A stretch of DNA of 64,000 nucleotides, from NCBI RefSeq assembly GCF_963576615.1, contig NC_088714.1, positions 46,905,772 through 46,969,771 of the forward strand, written 5' to 3'. The position numbers and the translations under genes are program-made. A model generated the notes under the pieces. It worked only from the letters and a program-made list of their open reading frames with translations. It made no database searches and was not told the DNA's origin. The DNA comes from Watersipora subatra (Eukaryota > Bryozoa > Gymnolaemata > Cheilostomatida > Watersiporidae). This document shows positions 22,336 through 34,907 of the stretch, piece after piece (the first letter of the stretch is position 1; each line of letters starts with the position of its first letter).

Positions 22336-24775
22336 ACTCCCATCACTCTTACCATATATAGTAAACACTTATCTTATAGTAAATTCCCATATCTTACCAT
22401 ATACAGTAAACGCTCCTATAACGTAGGCCTATACCTCTTAGAACTAAAGTCTAGACGAAATACATTTCTGTAAAGTTTTTGCTTCCGACTACCAAAAAAA
22501 TTCCATATTACATGCTAAGTCGAGTAAGTTCTCAACTTTGATTTAAACGTTAGTTTATATTGATTGCTTCACATGTAAGAGAGAAGACTATGTGAATATA
22601 GCATTATACATATTATGTATATAATTTTTGTAGCAACCTAGTTGGTTGTGACAGATTGCCAGATGTACCGACAAAACAGAGAATAGGGTAATTGTGCAAT
22701 GTTCATAATTATAAAGGCGATTGATTGGCGCAGGTGTTACAGCGTAAGTCCACCAATGTGGATGTAACGAGTGGGAGTATCATCACTAGTTCTATTTTTT
22801 CCCAACCTTGACCTCTGAATACAGATAGGTGATGAGCAGGCAGAACAGCTTTTGTAAAATATTTTGTTGTTTTGTTTCCTTGTAGACATAAAATATTTGT
22901 TATTAGTTTTCCTTTGCAGATTATACATTGCTGTTTAGAAAAATTAGTAAATCGTTGTAAATGAACGTCAAAGATGTACGCTCCCCAAGTTATTGTGGAA
23001 GTACTGAAAAATGGTAAAAAACAAATGAGGTTGATCAAAAACAGAGAAAAGTTGTCAATGGACCCTAATATTACTGCAGTTACAGTACACCCCACATTAA
23101 AAAAAAAAATTACGTCAAGTTTTTCCTCTTTGTATGCCCGAAAGGTCAGTTTGGAAAGGTCTTTGAATGGGTTGTGCAATTCACATGTATTTTACTGTTC
23201 TTATATTGTACAATCAATATATTGTAAACTTCACTGGAAAAGATTATTTATGCTGCAGGAGCTCGTAATGTAGGCCTACTGTATATTCTTTCAACGATTG
23301 GAAAAGCCAAAGTCGCACTTCCTATAGGTAGCTAATTGATATTACCTTTGGTGTTTTGTTTTTTTTAAATCTAATTTTTACCATTATACATTTTTAGTTG
23401 CTAGTTTTCAATGGATTTCAATTTCCAATTTTCAATTTGAATTTCAAAGGTCCTGGTACACTCATGTTTCTGGTTTTCCTAAGATTCGATCACTAAATAT
23501 ACATATGACTAACAATATACAGTGTCGTATACGCTTTCACTGCCTTATGCTCATTTATGTGAAATATATGGTCGACTGCGCATTTTCGCGAACTTCCCAG
23601 TAATTGCGTAGTAGCCTGATTTTATTATCCGTTGACAACATAACCAATGATATTTAGGACTTTTATGGTATTGACAATGTTGTCCAAAATCTGTTGTATA
23701 AAATTAGCATTGAATCACAAGGTAATTTTAAATTTTTGTTTGGACATTTCCAACCGAAAAAACCAACATTATTGTGTAAGTTTTATGTAAGAACCTTCCG
23801 AGATACATGTGAATTGGATTACCTATCATAAGCAGAGTAGGATTAAGTCTGTCATTAAATATGTCATTAATATTAGTTTTAGCACTGGCTCACATTCAAT
23901 CATCTGTTAAAATATTCATGATGTTTTTCGTCATTAGTTAGTCTTGCCTAAGGTATGTTATGGTATGCTATTATAAAGCAATTATGCTGTGGATTTGGTA
24001 TCTGTTTTTGTCGTTGATGAGTTATGCTAGTAGCATTGATTTGCTGGAGTCAGTGAGCTACGTATGCTTCAACAGTAAAGGAGAGTATCACAACAGAGCT
24101 GAAGATGAGAGGCATTTAGTGAATTTTAGTAGACCAAGATACATAACTTACATTAGACAACACATAATTACTTATGTTGATGATATTATAGCTAATTCAG
24201 ATTTACTTTTTTTTTTCATTAAACCGACAAAAAATAGCAGCACTGACTCTGATGGTAGTGAAAGTAATATTTTTGTAAGAGTAAGAAATATTGAGGAGGA
24301 TTGTTTTAGCTTTGTAGTGATTGTACTTTACATCGCTTTATCAATACACAAAAAAGTTATAAAAACAAACTGAAATATTGTTTCCAAGTCTATTTATAAA
24401 AGCCTTTTATGAAATTTTTTTATATCAAATATTCCAGATTTATAGGCTCATAAAATTATTGTTATGAAAATGAAATACAGATCAACAACAAACTATAGGG
24501 CTCAGCAAACGTTCAGAGTATGACATAGCAGAACGGTAGAACCTCAGCACATTTGCTATTACGCAATCTAGACAGAAACCGGTAGCCACTCCCGAATTGA
24601 TTCATTATACCAACTACCTAACTGTATATGTAAAAGTGAAAGCATTAGCTCTTGCTACTATGCTTTTGAAATGCACAAAATGCCATTTATTTGCGTTGCA
24701 ATTAAGTAGCTTGGCTATCTATCACAAACAACTCAAGAAAACATGTTTTTCAACTCTTAATGAAATTTTTGCCAT
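22336..24775. other. Mostly no gene; weak frames only
   Basis: Overlapping frames on both strands at 22709-23273 share an AT-rich segment with an A11 run and no motif. See 23960-24373 for the one frame worth listing. Confidence 0.4.
23960..24373 (+). CDS. Small hypothetical membrane/secreted protein
   Basis: 137 codons from ATG 23960. The N-terminus is hydrophobic (MLWIWYLFLSLMSYASS) and could be a signal peptide. The middle is polar, with an STDSDGSESN stretch, and a C-terminal hydrophobic stretch (FSFVVIVLYIALSI) could be a membrane anchor. No family recognised. The region is AT-rich, the frame includes a T-run, and no promoter or splice context was established. It may be chance. Confidence 0.25.
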   Translation: MVCYYKAIMLWIWYLFLSLMSYASSIDLLESVSYVCFNSKGEYHNRAEDERHLVNFSRPRYITYIRQHIITYVDDIIANSDLLFFFIKPTKNSSTDSDGSESNIFVRVRNIEEDCFSFVVIVLYIALSIHKKVIKTN

Positions 24776-24884
24776 AAAATTTGGCCAGTATCTTATAATT
24801 GAGTTATATAACATCTATAATAGATATATATAACATCTATTATAGATGTTATATAACCTAATAATAAGATATTGGCCAAATTTT
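24776..24884. repeat. Long near-perfect hairpin
   Basis: Arms of about 50 bp. AAAATTTGGCCAGTATCTTA on the left pairs with TAAGATATTGGCCAAATTTT on the right with a few mismatches. The inner 15 bp ACATCTATAATAGAT (24811-24825) pairs exactly with 24835-24849. No target duplication seen. Confidence 0.85.
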
Positions 24885-26300
24885 CTGGTACAATAATAAT
24901 ACATTAGTTACTTATTTGGCTTCAGCTGTTAGCCAAACCTAAAAAAACAGCAACCTATATGGGCTAGGGGCGCTTATCAGATCCAATCATTAGTATTTAC
25001 AAGTTTGGATTAAACCAAAGAATGTTCTTCTGTTTTCTAGGTGTGAGCTGTCATCACAAACTTGGAGAATGATTAAGTTAGGCTCCTTTTTAACTTCCCA
25101 ACCTTTCATAAGTTTCATTATCTTTTTAGACAGCCGTTGCCTGTTCAATTAGAACTCCTGGCATTCAAACTGTGGTTCATTGTTCAATTCTCAAATAAGC
25201 TCCTATGGATGGCCAGATCTACATCAACCCCTGAAATGTTCTCTTAGCCAATGTTCTCCGCTAATAACTGTTACTTGTTATTGCTATAATAGTTCAAACA
25301 GATTGTGTTGGCAGAAGATTGTTCCATCATAAGGTAGTTTTCAATTATTATCATGTATGTTTTAATAGGAGTTGCATAATTTCCAATTAGGGATTTTAAA
25401 TGTTTTTCAATTTGATGAATCCAAACATCTATGTTTAGAATAATTGTGATTAGAAATAATCACTGCCAGAGCAACAAGCTATGGGGATCAGTGAATGTCC
25501 AATTTGGCGCAGCAGACCCTCAATGCGAGAGTAATTACGTAATACCTATGGAGTGTCTCCAGCTGGACAAAGGATGAGAGAAATTAACAGCAAATGACAC
25601 AGCAAAAGTGTAGCAGTGCCAGGCTTTGATAGAGACACACTAATTAAGGCAATGGCATTTAACTGTCACTCTGAACTTTGACGTTCTTACTTACTCCAAT
25701 GCTTTTAGTAAAAGGCTTTCAATAAATTTTAAAGATCTTGTATTCACTCAGATATCAAATAAATTAAACTGAAAAAGAAAAGATTTAACAAAAGTTTTTA
25801 CTGCCGCCTAATGTAGCAGTGTTTTTAAACTACTGTCATTGACAATCAGTTAGCCATGATGGATTAGGCATGCCGATAGCTTGTGAAAGGTATACTGTTT
25901 TAAAGCATTGCAGAAAGCCCTGCAGTCTTAAAATAAATTTCATAGACATACCAGATAAGTGAGCCTTCCAGAAAGCATTTAAAAAGCATTAAAAGGCACC
26001 TATATGCTTCAAATATATTTTTTTCTAAAGCATTTTATGCACTATGCAAATATTGTTTTTTAAATTTGTGCTCAAATTCATCCCCACTTTCATCATTGCC
26101 TTTTGAACTAATGATTTGGCAAGTCTCTTGCAGTTATTGTTTTAAAAATATAATGATATATTGCATATATATATACATATATTATTGTGCACATGGTAGC
26201 GTATAAATTAAAACCATCAAAAATTTACAAATCCTGTAGTGAAGTTTATCTTATCTTGAAATTATCAGTGTGGCACTCCTTTGTCTGCGCATGCTAAGGT
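24885..26300. other. No gene seen
   Basis: AT-rich, unique-looking sequence. A short TA tract lies at 26160-26185. Confidence 0.5.
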
Positions 26301-26301
26301 G

Positions 26302-26546
26302 AGGCCGGGTTCAGACCTGGGGACAGCTGCGTAATCTCGACTCATTATGTATCCAACAGCTGGAAAGCAAACAAATTGTGTAGCTGCGTATGGGCATCAA
26401 ATAAATTTAATTGCGCAAATGACGACATTTCTTTCTGTAGGACATAATAGTCGCGCGCTATGAGCTTGTAGTCCATGAGCTATCGCTTGCATAACAGGTA
26501 CTCTGTCTCACGTGTCTTAGATGCCGTATTGGTTCGAACCAGGCCT
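26302..26546. mobile_element. Small MITE candidate
   Basis: Ends AGGCCGGGTTCAGACC and, inverted, AGGCCTGGTTCGAACC match at 13 of 16. The interior is GC-rich compared with its flanks. No clear target duplication. Class unknown. Confidence 0.4.
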
Positions 26547-28008
26547 AAGTAAGGCTGTAAATCTAACTCATTCCATCTCGCTTCAGTCAGGCTTTTAGCT
26601 TTTAGTTTCTGATTTAGACGAACAAGGATAGGCCAAAACTCTATTTAAGAAATAGGACAGATAGTGAAGGTATCAGGTATGTGTGCTTATGCTTTAGCTC
26701 TGGCTTACCATGTACTTTGGAGACTACAATGAACTAAAGAATTTATGGTTGTCACTCATTCAAAGTAACAAAAAATTAGGACTTTTATTAGAAGCCTGAA
26801 TGATTGTAGCCTAACATTTATTTCATATTCGTGTTTTTAACGCAGTCACTCTGACTTTATATATGTGTTGGTCGTTTAACAACTGAAAAGCAGAAAATAA
26901 AAGAAAAGAAAGGCTGTTATGAATGCTTAAATATAAAGTTATAGGGAGCAAAAAATATGCAGGTACAAAAACCCACCTGACCGCGCAGGCCAAGACAACA
27001 TATGTAGTTTTAAAAGCTGAAGATAACTGTAGAAATGTCAAGTGATTTGCAGGAATTGAGAGTCGCTATCCTTGGTAATTTTTCCGTAGTTATGGATTAC
27101 AGAAAAATGTTGTCTTGCTAACTGGTTGCTAGATGCATGCTTTACATTAAAGCTTCAAGGTCGCGAATGATAAGTTTTTCAACTTTTTAAAGATTTCAAG
27201 GGATTCAAAAATGTACAGCAACTGTTTCAATAACATGGTTTACAGAAGGATATTTAAGAATTGAATAGTGAAATGGTATATAATTTATATTGTAATATTC
27301 ATACAAAAATTATTTCCGTACCATATGCTTATCAAAGCTTCCATTGCAAGGCAAAAGTTAGCAGTAGTTCATTTTTCACTATAGAAATATAGGACGAAAA
27401 ATGGATGTAAAATGAGCAACATTGTATAATGCTAGAACTACATGTAGTATCAGCTTTGCTAGCAAGGCTTTGTGAAGGATATTAGATACGCATGACATGA
27501 GAACAATCTTTATCTTTTTATTTTACATGAATGTTTATGTTATTGAATGATATTATTAATATTCCCAGTCGCAGATATTACTTAAGAGAAAATGACTATT
27601 TTGCCATAAGCTTAGCTTTTGAACATTTTTTTGATTGGCTAATCAACCATGATACAGACATATGCAAAATAATTAAGCTCTTTGTATGCACATTAATATG
27701 CTAGTTAGCAACAAATTTGTGTGTAGCATTAGCAAAATCAATGTCTAAAATTTGCTTTATAGTTTTCCAGTGTGCTGCAGGACACTTTTTGTCTCTTGTG
27801 AGCTTTAGCTTTCAGAGCCAGACATTACCAAGTTCACGAACTGAAGGTCATAATATAGTAGCTAGCATTATTTAAACATCCCTTTGTATATAGATGAGAG
27901 TATGGCATTATGTAATAGCATGGCTGGTGGTTGTTTAGTTCAGGCTAATCCCATCGGCCACTGTCAACATCTCGCTGGCACTTGTTACATGCATTACCCT
28001 TTGTCTAT

Positions 28009-29134
28009 TGGTGCGTTTACACTGGCCGATTTTGTCACCTATTTTGTCGAGCACAGACCAATTTGATGAGTCGGTGTTGGCATCGGTAGGTGTGAGCAGA
28101 GAGATCGGTGTTGGTACTGATTTGAAAGTCAGTGTCGGTGAATCCCAGCAGCTCATCAGCCAATCAGAAGCTAGGAGCCTCTGATTAAATGAGCCGAAGC
28201 TTTAATGACAGTTCTAAGTTTATGAAACGAAAGGGCTAGGTTTAATGAGAGGCTAGGAGACTGTCATTAAACTTTCCATAGTGCTCTTTCTGATAGTGAA
28301 CTTTTATTTAAATTAATTAAAAGTGAATAGCCAGTTGTATGACTACTACTAGTACTACTACTAGTTCTACTACATGTACTACTTTAAAGGAATTTGCCGG
28401 CTCTTACTTGGCACGATCTAAATTATTTCATACAGAAATAAATTGAGTGTAATTTTATTCAAGGTTTTATTAGCGAAGGAAATTTAGTAGCCGAGGAGCG
28501 TACGGCCATTTGCTCTGTCTACTAAGTGAGCGTTGCTCCCTTATATACAATAAAATTGCCCGTTCCGGCTAACGGGACCGAGTAGGAACACCAGGTAACA
28601 ATGTTTAAATGGCCAATAATTAGGCCCGCTAGTGCGTTGATATGACAACATAAACGACCACAATTGATAGCCTAACGAGTAACAAAGCTATAATAAAAAG
28701 GAAAACACATATAATAAAATATTTATAGACATAAAATATATACAAACATATAATTACATATAATACAGACTGTCAGAGCTCCCGCAGCCGATCCTGCCAT
28801 CAACAAAATCTAATCGTCATCGGAAGATTCCATTCGGCATTCAGTAGTTGCTTCTGGCGGTAGTAGTAGGAGCAGTAGTAATAGTGTAGTACTAGTATAT
28901 AATTTTCCACATTAAGCGCGTTGATTTTTATGTGTACTCGTCTTTGCGTGGTCGGGTGAAGGTCAGAACGGCGAAGCGCTGTGATTGGCTGTTGGTACCG
29001 AAAAAAATAGTTCGATCGTTGCAATGTAAAGGGGAGTCGGTGTCGGCACCCATACGTGAAATGTCTGAGGTACCGGTCTGAGTCAGGGTATTGGCACCTA
29101 ATCGGAGTCAATCCTGGCCAGTGTAAACGCACCA
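28009..29134. mobile_element. MITE family B, copy 1 (3-bp TWA-type target)
   Basis: Begins TGGTGCGTTTACACTGGC and ends with the complement. Flanks are TAT (28006-28008) and TAA (29135-29137), a one-mismatch duplication of TAA. The other duplication copy reads CTTTGTCCAACTTGTG at the same place (about 32267) without the element. Subterminal GGTGTCGG repeats are present. TWA targets fit PIF/Harbinger. No transposase. Confidence 0.75.
28384..28805 (-). repeat. Solo LTR-like insert in MITE B copy 1
   Basis: Related to 31186-31620 and 46257-46728. On the minus strand it carries TATATAAGGGAGC (promoter-like) and then a polyadenylation-like ACCTTGAATAAAAT. One end (TGTTGATGGCAGG on the minus strand) differs from the other two copies. 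No clean duplication visible. Confidence 0.55.
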
Positions 29135-29211
29135 TAACTTGTGATGTACTGTCTAACTGGTCTTGGTCAACATGAATGCATGCTCACCATCAATTGTATT
29201 TTTTCCTGTAG

Positions 29212-29268
29212 ATTCTGCAATCGTGTTTCGTAATGATGCTATGATCCCTGACTTGCTTTTGGTTGCAG
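29212..29268 (+). CDS. 57-bp candidate exon, intact copy
   Basis: It sits between acceptor TTTTTTCCTGTAG and donor GTATGT. The frame starting with 2 nt of a split codon reads SAIVFRNDAMIPDLLLVA and ends in phase 1. The other two frames have stops. The exon is conserved in the duplicated copy at 32352, which argues that it was coding. It could be an upstream exon of the plus-strand gene at 37716-48701, but no connecting exon was found. Confidence 0.5.
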
Positions 29269-30070
29269 GTATGTACTGACAAGATAAAACAGTGTGGCTC
29301 TTTTTTCAATTTTATTTTCAGGGTTTAATTATATGGTCTATAATTTTGATAACAACTGTGACTTAGTCTTTGGCTGAACGCCCTCTTTTCTTGTTATTTT
29401 GTTACTGTTACTCATGCCAACAAGAAATTTAAAAATCATATTGTTTTAACTAATTATAATAGGAAGGGGTGGAGTACTATTTAAGATAGCTTTTTCTGTA
29501 GACCCACATAACAAAAATTATAATTAGCAATCAATATAGCTCTGGTCATTACATTAAAATTAACATTTTTGTGGTTTAGTGTCATGCTTAGCCTCTGAAC
29601 ATTGATTTCAATGTTTTCTGATGTTTCTAACTTGAAAGTTTTGAACTCTTGAGATTACACCATACTGACCCTCTTATAAAGCTTAACCCTGTCCATAACA
29701 AATATGATTTCATCTAGTTCTCAATAGCCTAGCCGACTAACCTTACCCACACTGTGTAGTACTGTCCTGATTGTATTGTGGTTGATTTTTGTTAGTACAA
29801 AGTAGGGTTTGGCACTAGCAGTGAAACCTACTGAAAATTCATGGGGTTATCTTCTCTCAAATCTTGGAATTAGAAAGTTTGAGTATTTTTATCTTGTTGG
29901 CTAAAATTTAGACTGCTGCGTGTAAGATTTGGCGCATGAATTATTTGAACAGAATGGATTAAGGCTGGGTTTACTGGGACTGAAAGATGTGTGATATTCA
30001 ACAACCAGGCTTGCTATGAATTAATGCAACTATGGAAATAATTATAATTGCATTTCAATATCATGATGAC

Positions 30071-30256
30071 TTAGCTGGTGTCTTGTAATAATTTAGGTTG
30101 TACACATAAAACACCATAGATATAGCATTTTTCAGTCAGTTCTACTAGTACAATTAAATATGACATGGAGTCGTGTAGTGTTTTTATAATTTTAGTCTCC
30201 ATTCTTCTTATTTGAGATTCTGACGCTTGTCGCCAATGTTTTTGTAGTTCTACCTG
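30071..30256 (-). CDS. Candidate terminal exon on the minus strand
   Basis: After an acceptor-like TCATTTTGCAG, the frame reads VELQKHWRQASESQIRR, then METKIIKTLHDSM, about 60 residues to a stop. Its polar, helical composition looks like real protein. The second duplication copy (33200-33385) has several stops in the same frame, so only this copy could be used. No family recognised. Confidence 0.35.
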   Translation of the reverse strand, partial: QVELQKHWRQASESQIRRMETKIIKTLHDSMSYLIVLVELTEKCYIYGVLCVQPKLLQDTS

Positions 30257-30728
30257 CAAAATGATAAAAAGTTATTTTCACCTGTAAAATTACAATTTAA
30301 GTATATATATTGAACAATACTTAAATTGTTCTATATACTCAAAGAAGAGATAGAAATAAGGTTTGAGTGATCAAAAAAGATATGTGTATGCAGGGACAAG
30401 AACACTCCAAATAACCTAATCGCAAATCAAGAAAACCTCTGTAGTCATAAAAGCCGAAGAAACTGTAGAAATGTCAAGCGATTAGCAGTAGTCGAGAGTT
30501 GCTATAATTCATAATGCTTTGGTAGATATGAATTACTAAATAATTTTTCAGCAAGCTTAGCTTTTGAACCTTGATACAGATACATGCAAAATAATTAAGC
30601 TCTCTGTATACACATTAATATGCTAGTTAGCAACAAATTTGTGTGTAGCATTAGCAAAATCAATGACTAAATTTGCTTGATAGTTCTCCAATGTGCTGTG
30701 GGACACCTTTTGTATCTTGCGAGCTTTA

Positions 30729-32058
30729 TGGTGCGTTTACACTGGCCGATTTTGTCACCGATTTTGTCGTGCACAGACAAATTTGATGAGTCGGTGTCGG
30801 TGTCGGTAGGTGTGAACAGAAAAATCGGTGTCGGCACCGATCTGAAAGTCGGTGTCGGAGCTACCCAGCAGTGCCCGGTTGCACCGACAAGTCGGACGCT
30901 CATCAGCCAATCAGAAGCTAGGAGCCTCTGGTTAAATGAGCCTAGGCTTTAATGACAGTGCTAAGTTTATGAAACTAAAGGGCTAGGTTTAATGAGAGGC
31001 TAGAAGACTGTCATTAAACTTTCCCTCGTTCTCTTTTTAATAGTGAACCAGCATGGCTAGCAACGATGTGAACACGAGAGTACCAAAAAATCCAAGTTTT
31101 TTTCTTTAATTTAAATTAATTAAAAGTGAATAGCCAGTTGTACGACTACTACTAGTTCTACTACTAGTACGACTGTAAATACAACTGTCAAGAAATTTGC
31201 CGGCCCTTACTTGGCACGATTTAGATTATGTCATACAGAAATAAATTGCGTGTGATTTCATTCAATGTTTTATTAGCGAAGGAAATTCACTAGCTGAGGA
31301 GCGTACGGACATTTGCTCTGTCCACTAAGTGAGCGTTGCTCCCTTATATACAATAAAATTGCCCGTTCCGGCTAATGGGACCGAGTGAAAACACCGGCTA
31401 GCAATGTTTAAATGGCCAATTATTAGGCCCGCTAGTGCGTTGATATGACAACATAAACGACGACAATTGATAGCATAACGAGTAACAAGGCCAACAATAA
31501 AAAGGCAATAAAGAGAGAATAAAAAGGACAACTCATATAATAAAATATTTACAGACATATAAAATATATACAAACAAATAATTACAAGAAGTGTAAAGTG
31601 TTGGCCCGGCGTCCATCGCACTACTACTACCACAAATATACATTCACCATTCAATCTTCTTCATTATTCATTTTATTTATTATAATTACTCGGACGAAAG
31701 AACTGCACGGACAGTTCTTTGCTCGGATTTTCATTGCCTCATCATTCATTCATTGCTTGGCATTCAGTAGTTGCTTCTAGCAGTAGTAGTAGGAGCAGTA
31801 GTAGTAGTGTAGTACTAGTATATAATTTTCCACATCAAGCGCGTTGATTTTTATGTGTAATCGTCTTCGCGTGGTCGGGTGAAGGTCAGAACGGCGAAAC
31901 GCTGTGATTGGCTGTTGGTACCGACAAAAATCGTTTGATCGTTGCAATGTAAAGTGGTAGTCGGTGTCGGCACCCATACGTGAAATGTCGGAGGTACCTG
32001 TCTGAGTCGGGGTATTGGCACCTAATCGGAGTCGGTGTCGGCCAGTGTAAACGCACCA
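30729..32058. mobile_element. MITE family B, copy 2 with exact TTA duplication
   Basis: Same ends and orientation as the copy at 28009. The target duplication TTA is exact (30726-30728 and 32059-32061). Copy 1 of the tandem duplication keeps the uninterrupted site GAGCTTTAGCTTTCAG near 27800. It contains an LTR-like insert and (CTA)n-like trinucleotide stretches. Confidence 0.85.
31186..31620 (-). repeat. Solo LTR-like insert in MITE B copy 2
   Basis: 435 bp, minus-strand start TGCGATGGACGCCGGGCC and end CTTGACA. Flanks CAAC and CTAC may be a worn 4-bp duplication. It carries TATATAAGGGAGC on the minus strand. Confidence 0.65.
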
Positions 32059-32351
32059 TTAGCTTTCAGAGCCAGACATTACCCAGTTCAAGAACTGAAG
32101 GTCATAATCTAGTAGCTAGCATTATTTAAACATCCATTTGTGTATAGCTGAGTGTATGGCATTATGTAATAGCGTGGCTGGTGATTGTTTAGTTCAGAGA
32201 AATGGCTAATCCCATCAGCCACTGTCAACACCTCGCTGGCACTTGTTACATGCGTTACTTGTGCGTCTTTGTCCAACTTGTGATGTACTGTGTAACTTGT
32301 CTTGGTCAACAAGAATGCATGCTAATCATCAATTGTCTTTTTTTCCTGTAG

Positions 32352-32407
32352 ATTCTGCAATTGTGTTTCGTAATGGTGCTATGATGCCCGACTTGCTTTT
32401 GTTGCAG
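32352..32407 (+). pseudogene. Duplicated exon with 1-bp deletion
   Basis: Same acceptor and donor as 29212-29268 but 56 bp long: one G is missing in the TTTTGTTGCAG end. It reads SAIVFRNGAMMPDLLL and then shifts frame. If spliced in, it would break the downstream frame. Confidence 0.5.
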
Positions 32408-33915
32408 GTATGTACTGACAAGATAAAACAATCTGCCTCTTTTTTCAATTTTGTTTTCCAGGATTCAATTATATGGTCTATAATTTTGACAACAACTGCG
32501 ACTTAGTCTTTAGCTGAACGCCTTTTTTTCTTGTTATTTTTTTTACTGTTATTCATGCCAACAAGAAATTTAAAAATCATGTTGTTTTAAATAATTATAA
32601 TAGGAGCCTTTGGAATACTATTTAAAATAGCCTTTCTCTGTAGGCCCACATAACAAAGATCATAATTAGCAATTGATTAAGCTCTGGTCATGACATTAAA
32701 ATGAACATTTTTGAGGTTTAGTGTCATGCTTAGCCTCTGAACATTAATTTCAATGTTTTCCAATGTTTCTAACTTGAAAGTTTTGAACTCTTGAGATTAC
32801 ACCATACTGACCCTCTTATAAAGCTAAACCCTGTATATAACAATTGTGATTTCATCTAGTTTTCAATAGCCTAGCCGACTAACCTTACCCACACTGTGTA
32901 GTGCTGTTCTCATGGTATTGTGGTTGACTTTTGTTAGTACAAAGTAGTATTATACTCACTGGAAATTCGGGAATTATCTTCTCTCAAATCTTGATATTTA
33001 AAAGTTTGAGTATTTTTATCTTGTTGGCTAGAATTCTGACTGCTGAGTTTGAGATTTGGCACAAGAACTTTTTGAGCAGAATGTATAAGTGCTGGGTTTA
33101 CTCCACTTGAAAGATGTGCAATATTCAGCAACTATGCTTGCTATGGACTAATGCAACTCGGGAAATAATTATAGTTGCATTTAAATATCACGCTGACTAT
33201 GCTGGTGTCATGTATTAAGTTAGGTTTTACAAAAAAAAAACACCGGAGATGTAGCATGTTTCAGTCAGTTCAACTTGTTCAATTAAAATGACATAGAATG
33301 GTGTAGTGTTTTTATAATTTTAGTCTCCAATCTTCTGATTTGAGATTATCACGCTTGTTGTCAATGTTTTTGTAGTTGTACCTGCAAAACAAAAGAAAAT
33401 TATTTTTCATTTGTTTTTACAATTAAGGTATGAGGAACAATACTAACCAAAACAGTAAATAATGCAGTATCTCATCAATGTTAGCCCTCTGAACCCTCAC
33501 AGCTGGTATTACGGAATTGCGTAGGCTGTGGCAGAAAACTTAACGGCGGAATACAGGCTTCCATATGGTTCTGTTTACAAAATATGTTTTTAAGCAACAG
33601 CAAAAACTAATAAAATTAATTCTTTCGCAGGATGTTAGATTCTAAATTTCACTTTCATTTGTAACATTTTTCACTTATCTTTATCTACTTCCTTCATTAT
33701 AATAACACATTTTATTAGAATGATATCGCGAAACAATCAATACGACTCATTCGTTGTTAGGTCATAAATGACTGTGATACAAATGTAAAATTTTATGATA
33801 ATGAATATAAATTTCCAGTATATTTTGAGTCATGAAAGGATGATGAGTGTGCTATGGATGAATATTATCTGTAAATGTTTAATGAGTGTTTAAAATCGTG
33901 CGAACTTTTATAGTT

Positions 33916-34098
33916 TTAGCCCGAATAATGGTGACATACTGTTTTTTTCTGTTTGATGACATCTGCTGTAGGTTGTCCGACTTTTTGTACTGCTGTTTCA
34001 CCAAATATCATTGCATTGTTGGCATGTTTAGATATATTTGGTAAGAAATTAATAACTTCGGATTGCTGGACATATTGTCTAGGTTTACTGACACGCAT
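33916..34098 (-). CDS. Candidate exon on the minus strand
   Basis: About 60 codons with protein-like composition: SKPRQYVQQSEVINF, GETAVQKVGQPTADVIKQ. A possible donor (ACA|GTATGT) lies near the end. No family recognised, and it stands alone just outside the tandem duplication. Could be chance. Confidence 0.3.
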   Translation of the reverse strand: MRVSKPRQYVQQSEVINFLPNISKHANNAMIFGETAVQKVGQPTADVIKQKKTVCHHYSG

Positions 34099-34827
34099 TG
34101 ATTAGATCGAGCAAGGATCAACGGGTTAAAACTCGGTTTTGTATCATGGATTTTTACAAGTTTGTATTTATATTTAACAACTATGATATTATCTTACATG
34201 TATTTACATAGCATTGTCTAATTTATTTGAAAATTATAGAACTTTAACTAGCAAATGTGGTTGCTGTCTAATGACACAGGCTTGGGTAATATTTCATACC
34301 AAGGGTTAGTACAAAGCCATTTGCACAGCTGCTCATCCATAACATATTGTGTATTGCTTTTCATTTGACCAGCACTTTATGTATTTCTATATCAAATTCA
34401 TTGACATACAAACCGGTGGTGACTCACGGTTCCTTCATCTATATAGGCCTGGGCGGTCGGTCATCAAGGTCCTCTTCCTTGCATTGTCTTCCGGAAGATT
34501 TTGGCGATGAGTAGATCATAAATGTCAGTTGAACGCTTCTTCCCTGTCATTAGACACCTACCCAACCTAATTTTAAACAGCTGGTAAGTCATCATTGACT
34601 ACTTGACTTGATGGGCTTTGTACTTAATGACCTCCCATATTCTTTCAACGCATTAGTCATAACTTATAATAAACTTTCATGGGTAGCAAAATCGTAAATG
34701 ATACAGAATTTGAAGCGAACACGAGTCAATACACAAACCGGAGTCAATACACAAACCGGCTATAGGAAATCAATTGATTCTTTAGAAGATTGTGTCAGTC
34801 TACCCCAAACCTTCAAAATAAATATAT

Positions 34828-34828
<1 letters not shown>

Positions 34829-34906
<78 letters not shown>
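34829..34906. repeat. TA microsatellite
   Basis: About 78 bp of nearly pure TA. The frames through it are artefacts. Confidence 0.95.

Positions 34907-34907
<1 letters not shown>

Larger units (their letters stand above)
26935..30330. repeat. Tandem duplication, copy 1
   Basis: Aligns with 30380-33450 in the same orientation. Blocks include TGTAGAAATGTCAAG, GCAAAATAATTAAGCTCT, TGTGTGTAGCATTAGCAAAATCA, the 57-bp exon at 29212, the run from TTTGGCTGAACGCC to TAGCCTAGCCGACTAACC, and the end near TGTAGTT-TACCTGCAAAA. Copy 1 has extra sequence at about 27120-27600. Identity is high but with many substitutions and small indels. Confidence 0.8.
30380..33450. repeat. Tandem duplication, copy 2
   Basis: Second unit of the 26935-30330 duplication. 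It lacks the MITE at the copy-1 position and has its own MITE elsewhere. Its exon and minus-strand frame are both damaged. Confidence 0.8.

Noticed and set aside
22709..23273. Overlapping ORFs on both strands
   Set aside because: AT-rich, no motif, one spans an A11 run; no splice or promoter context.
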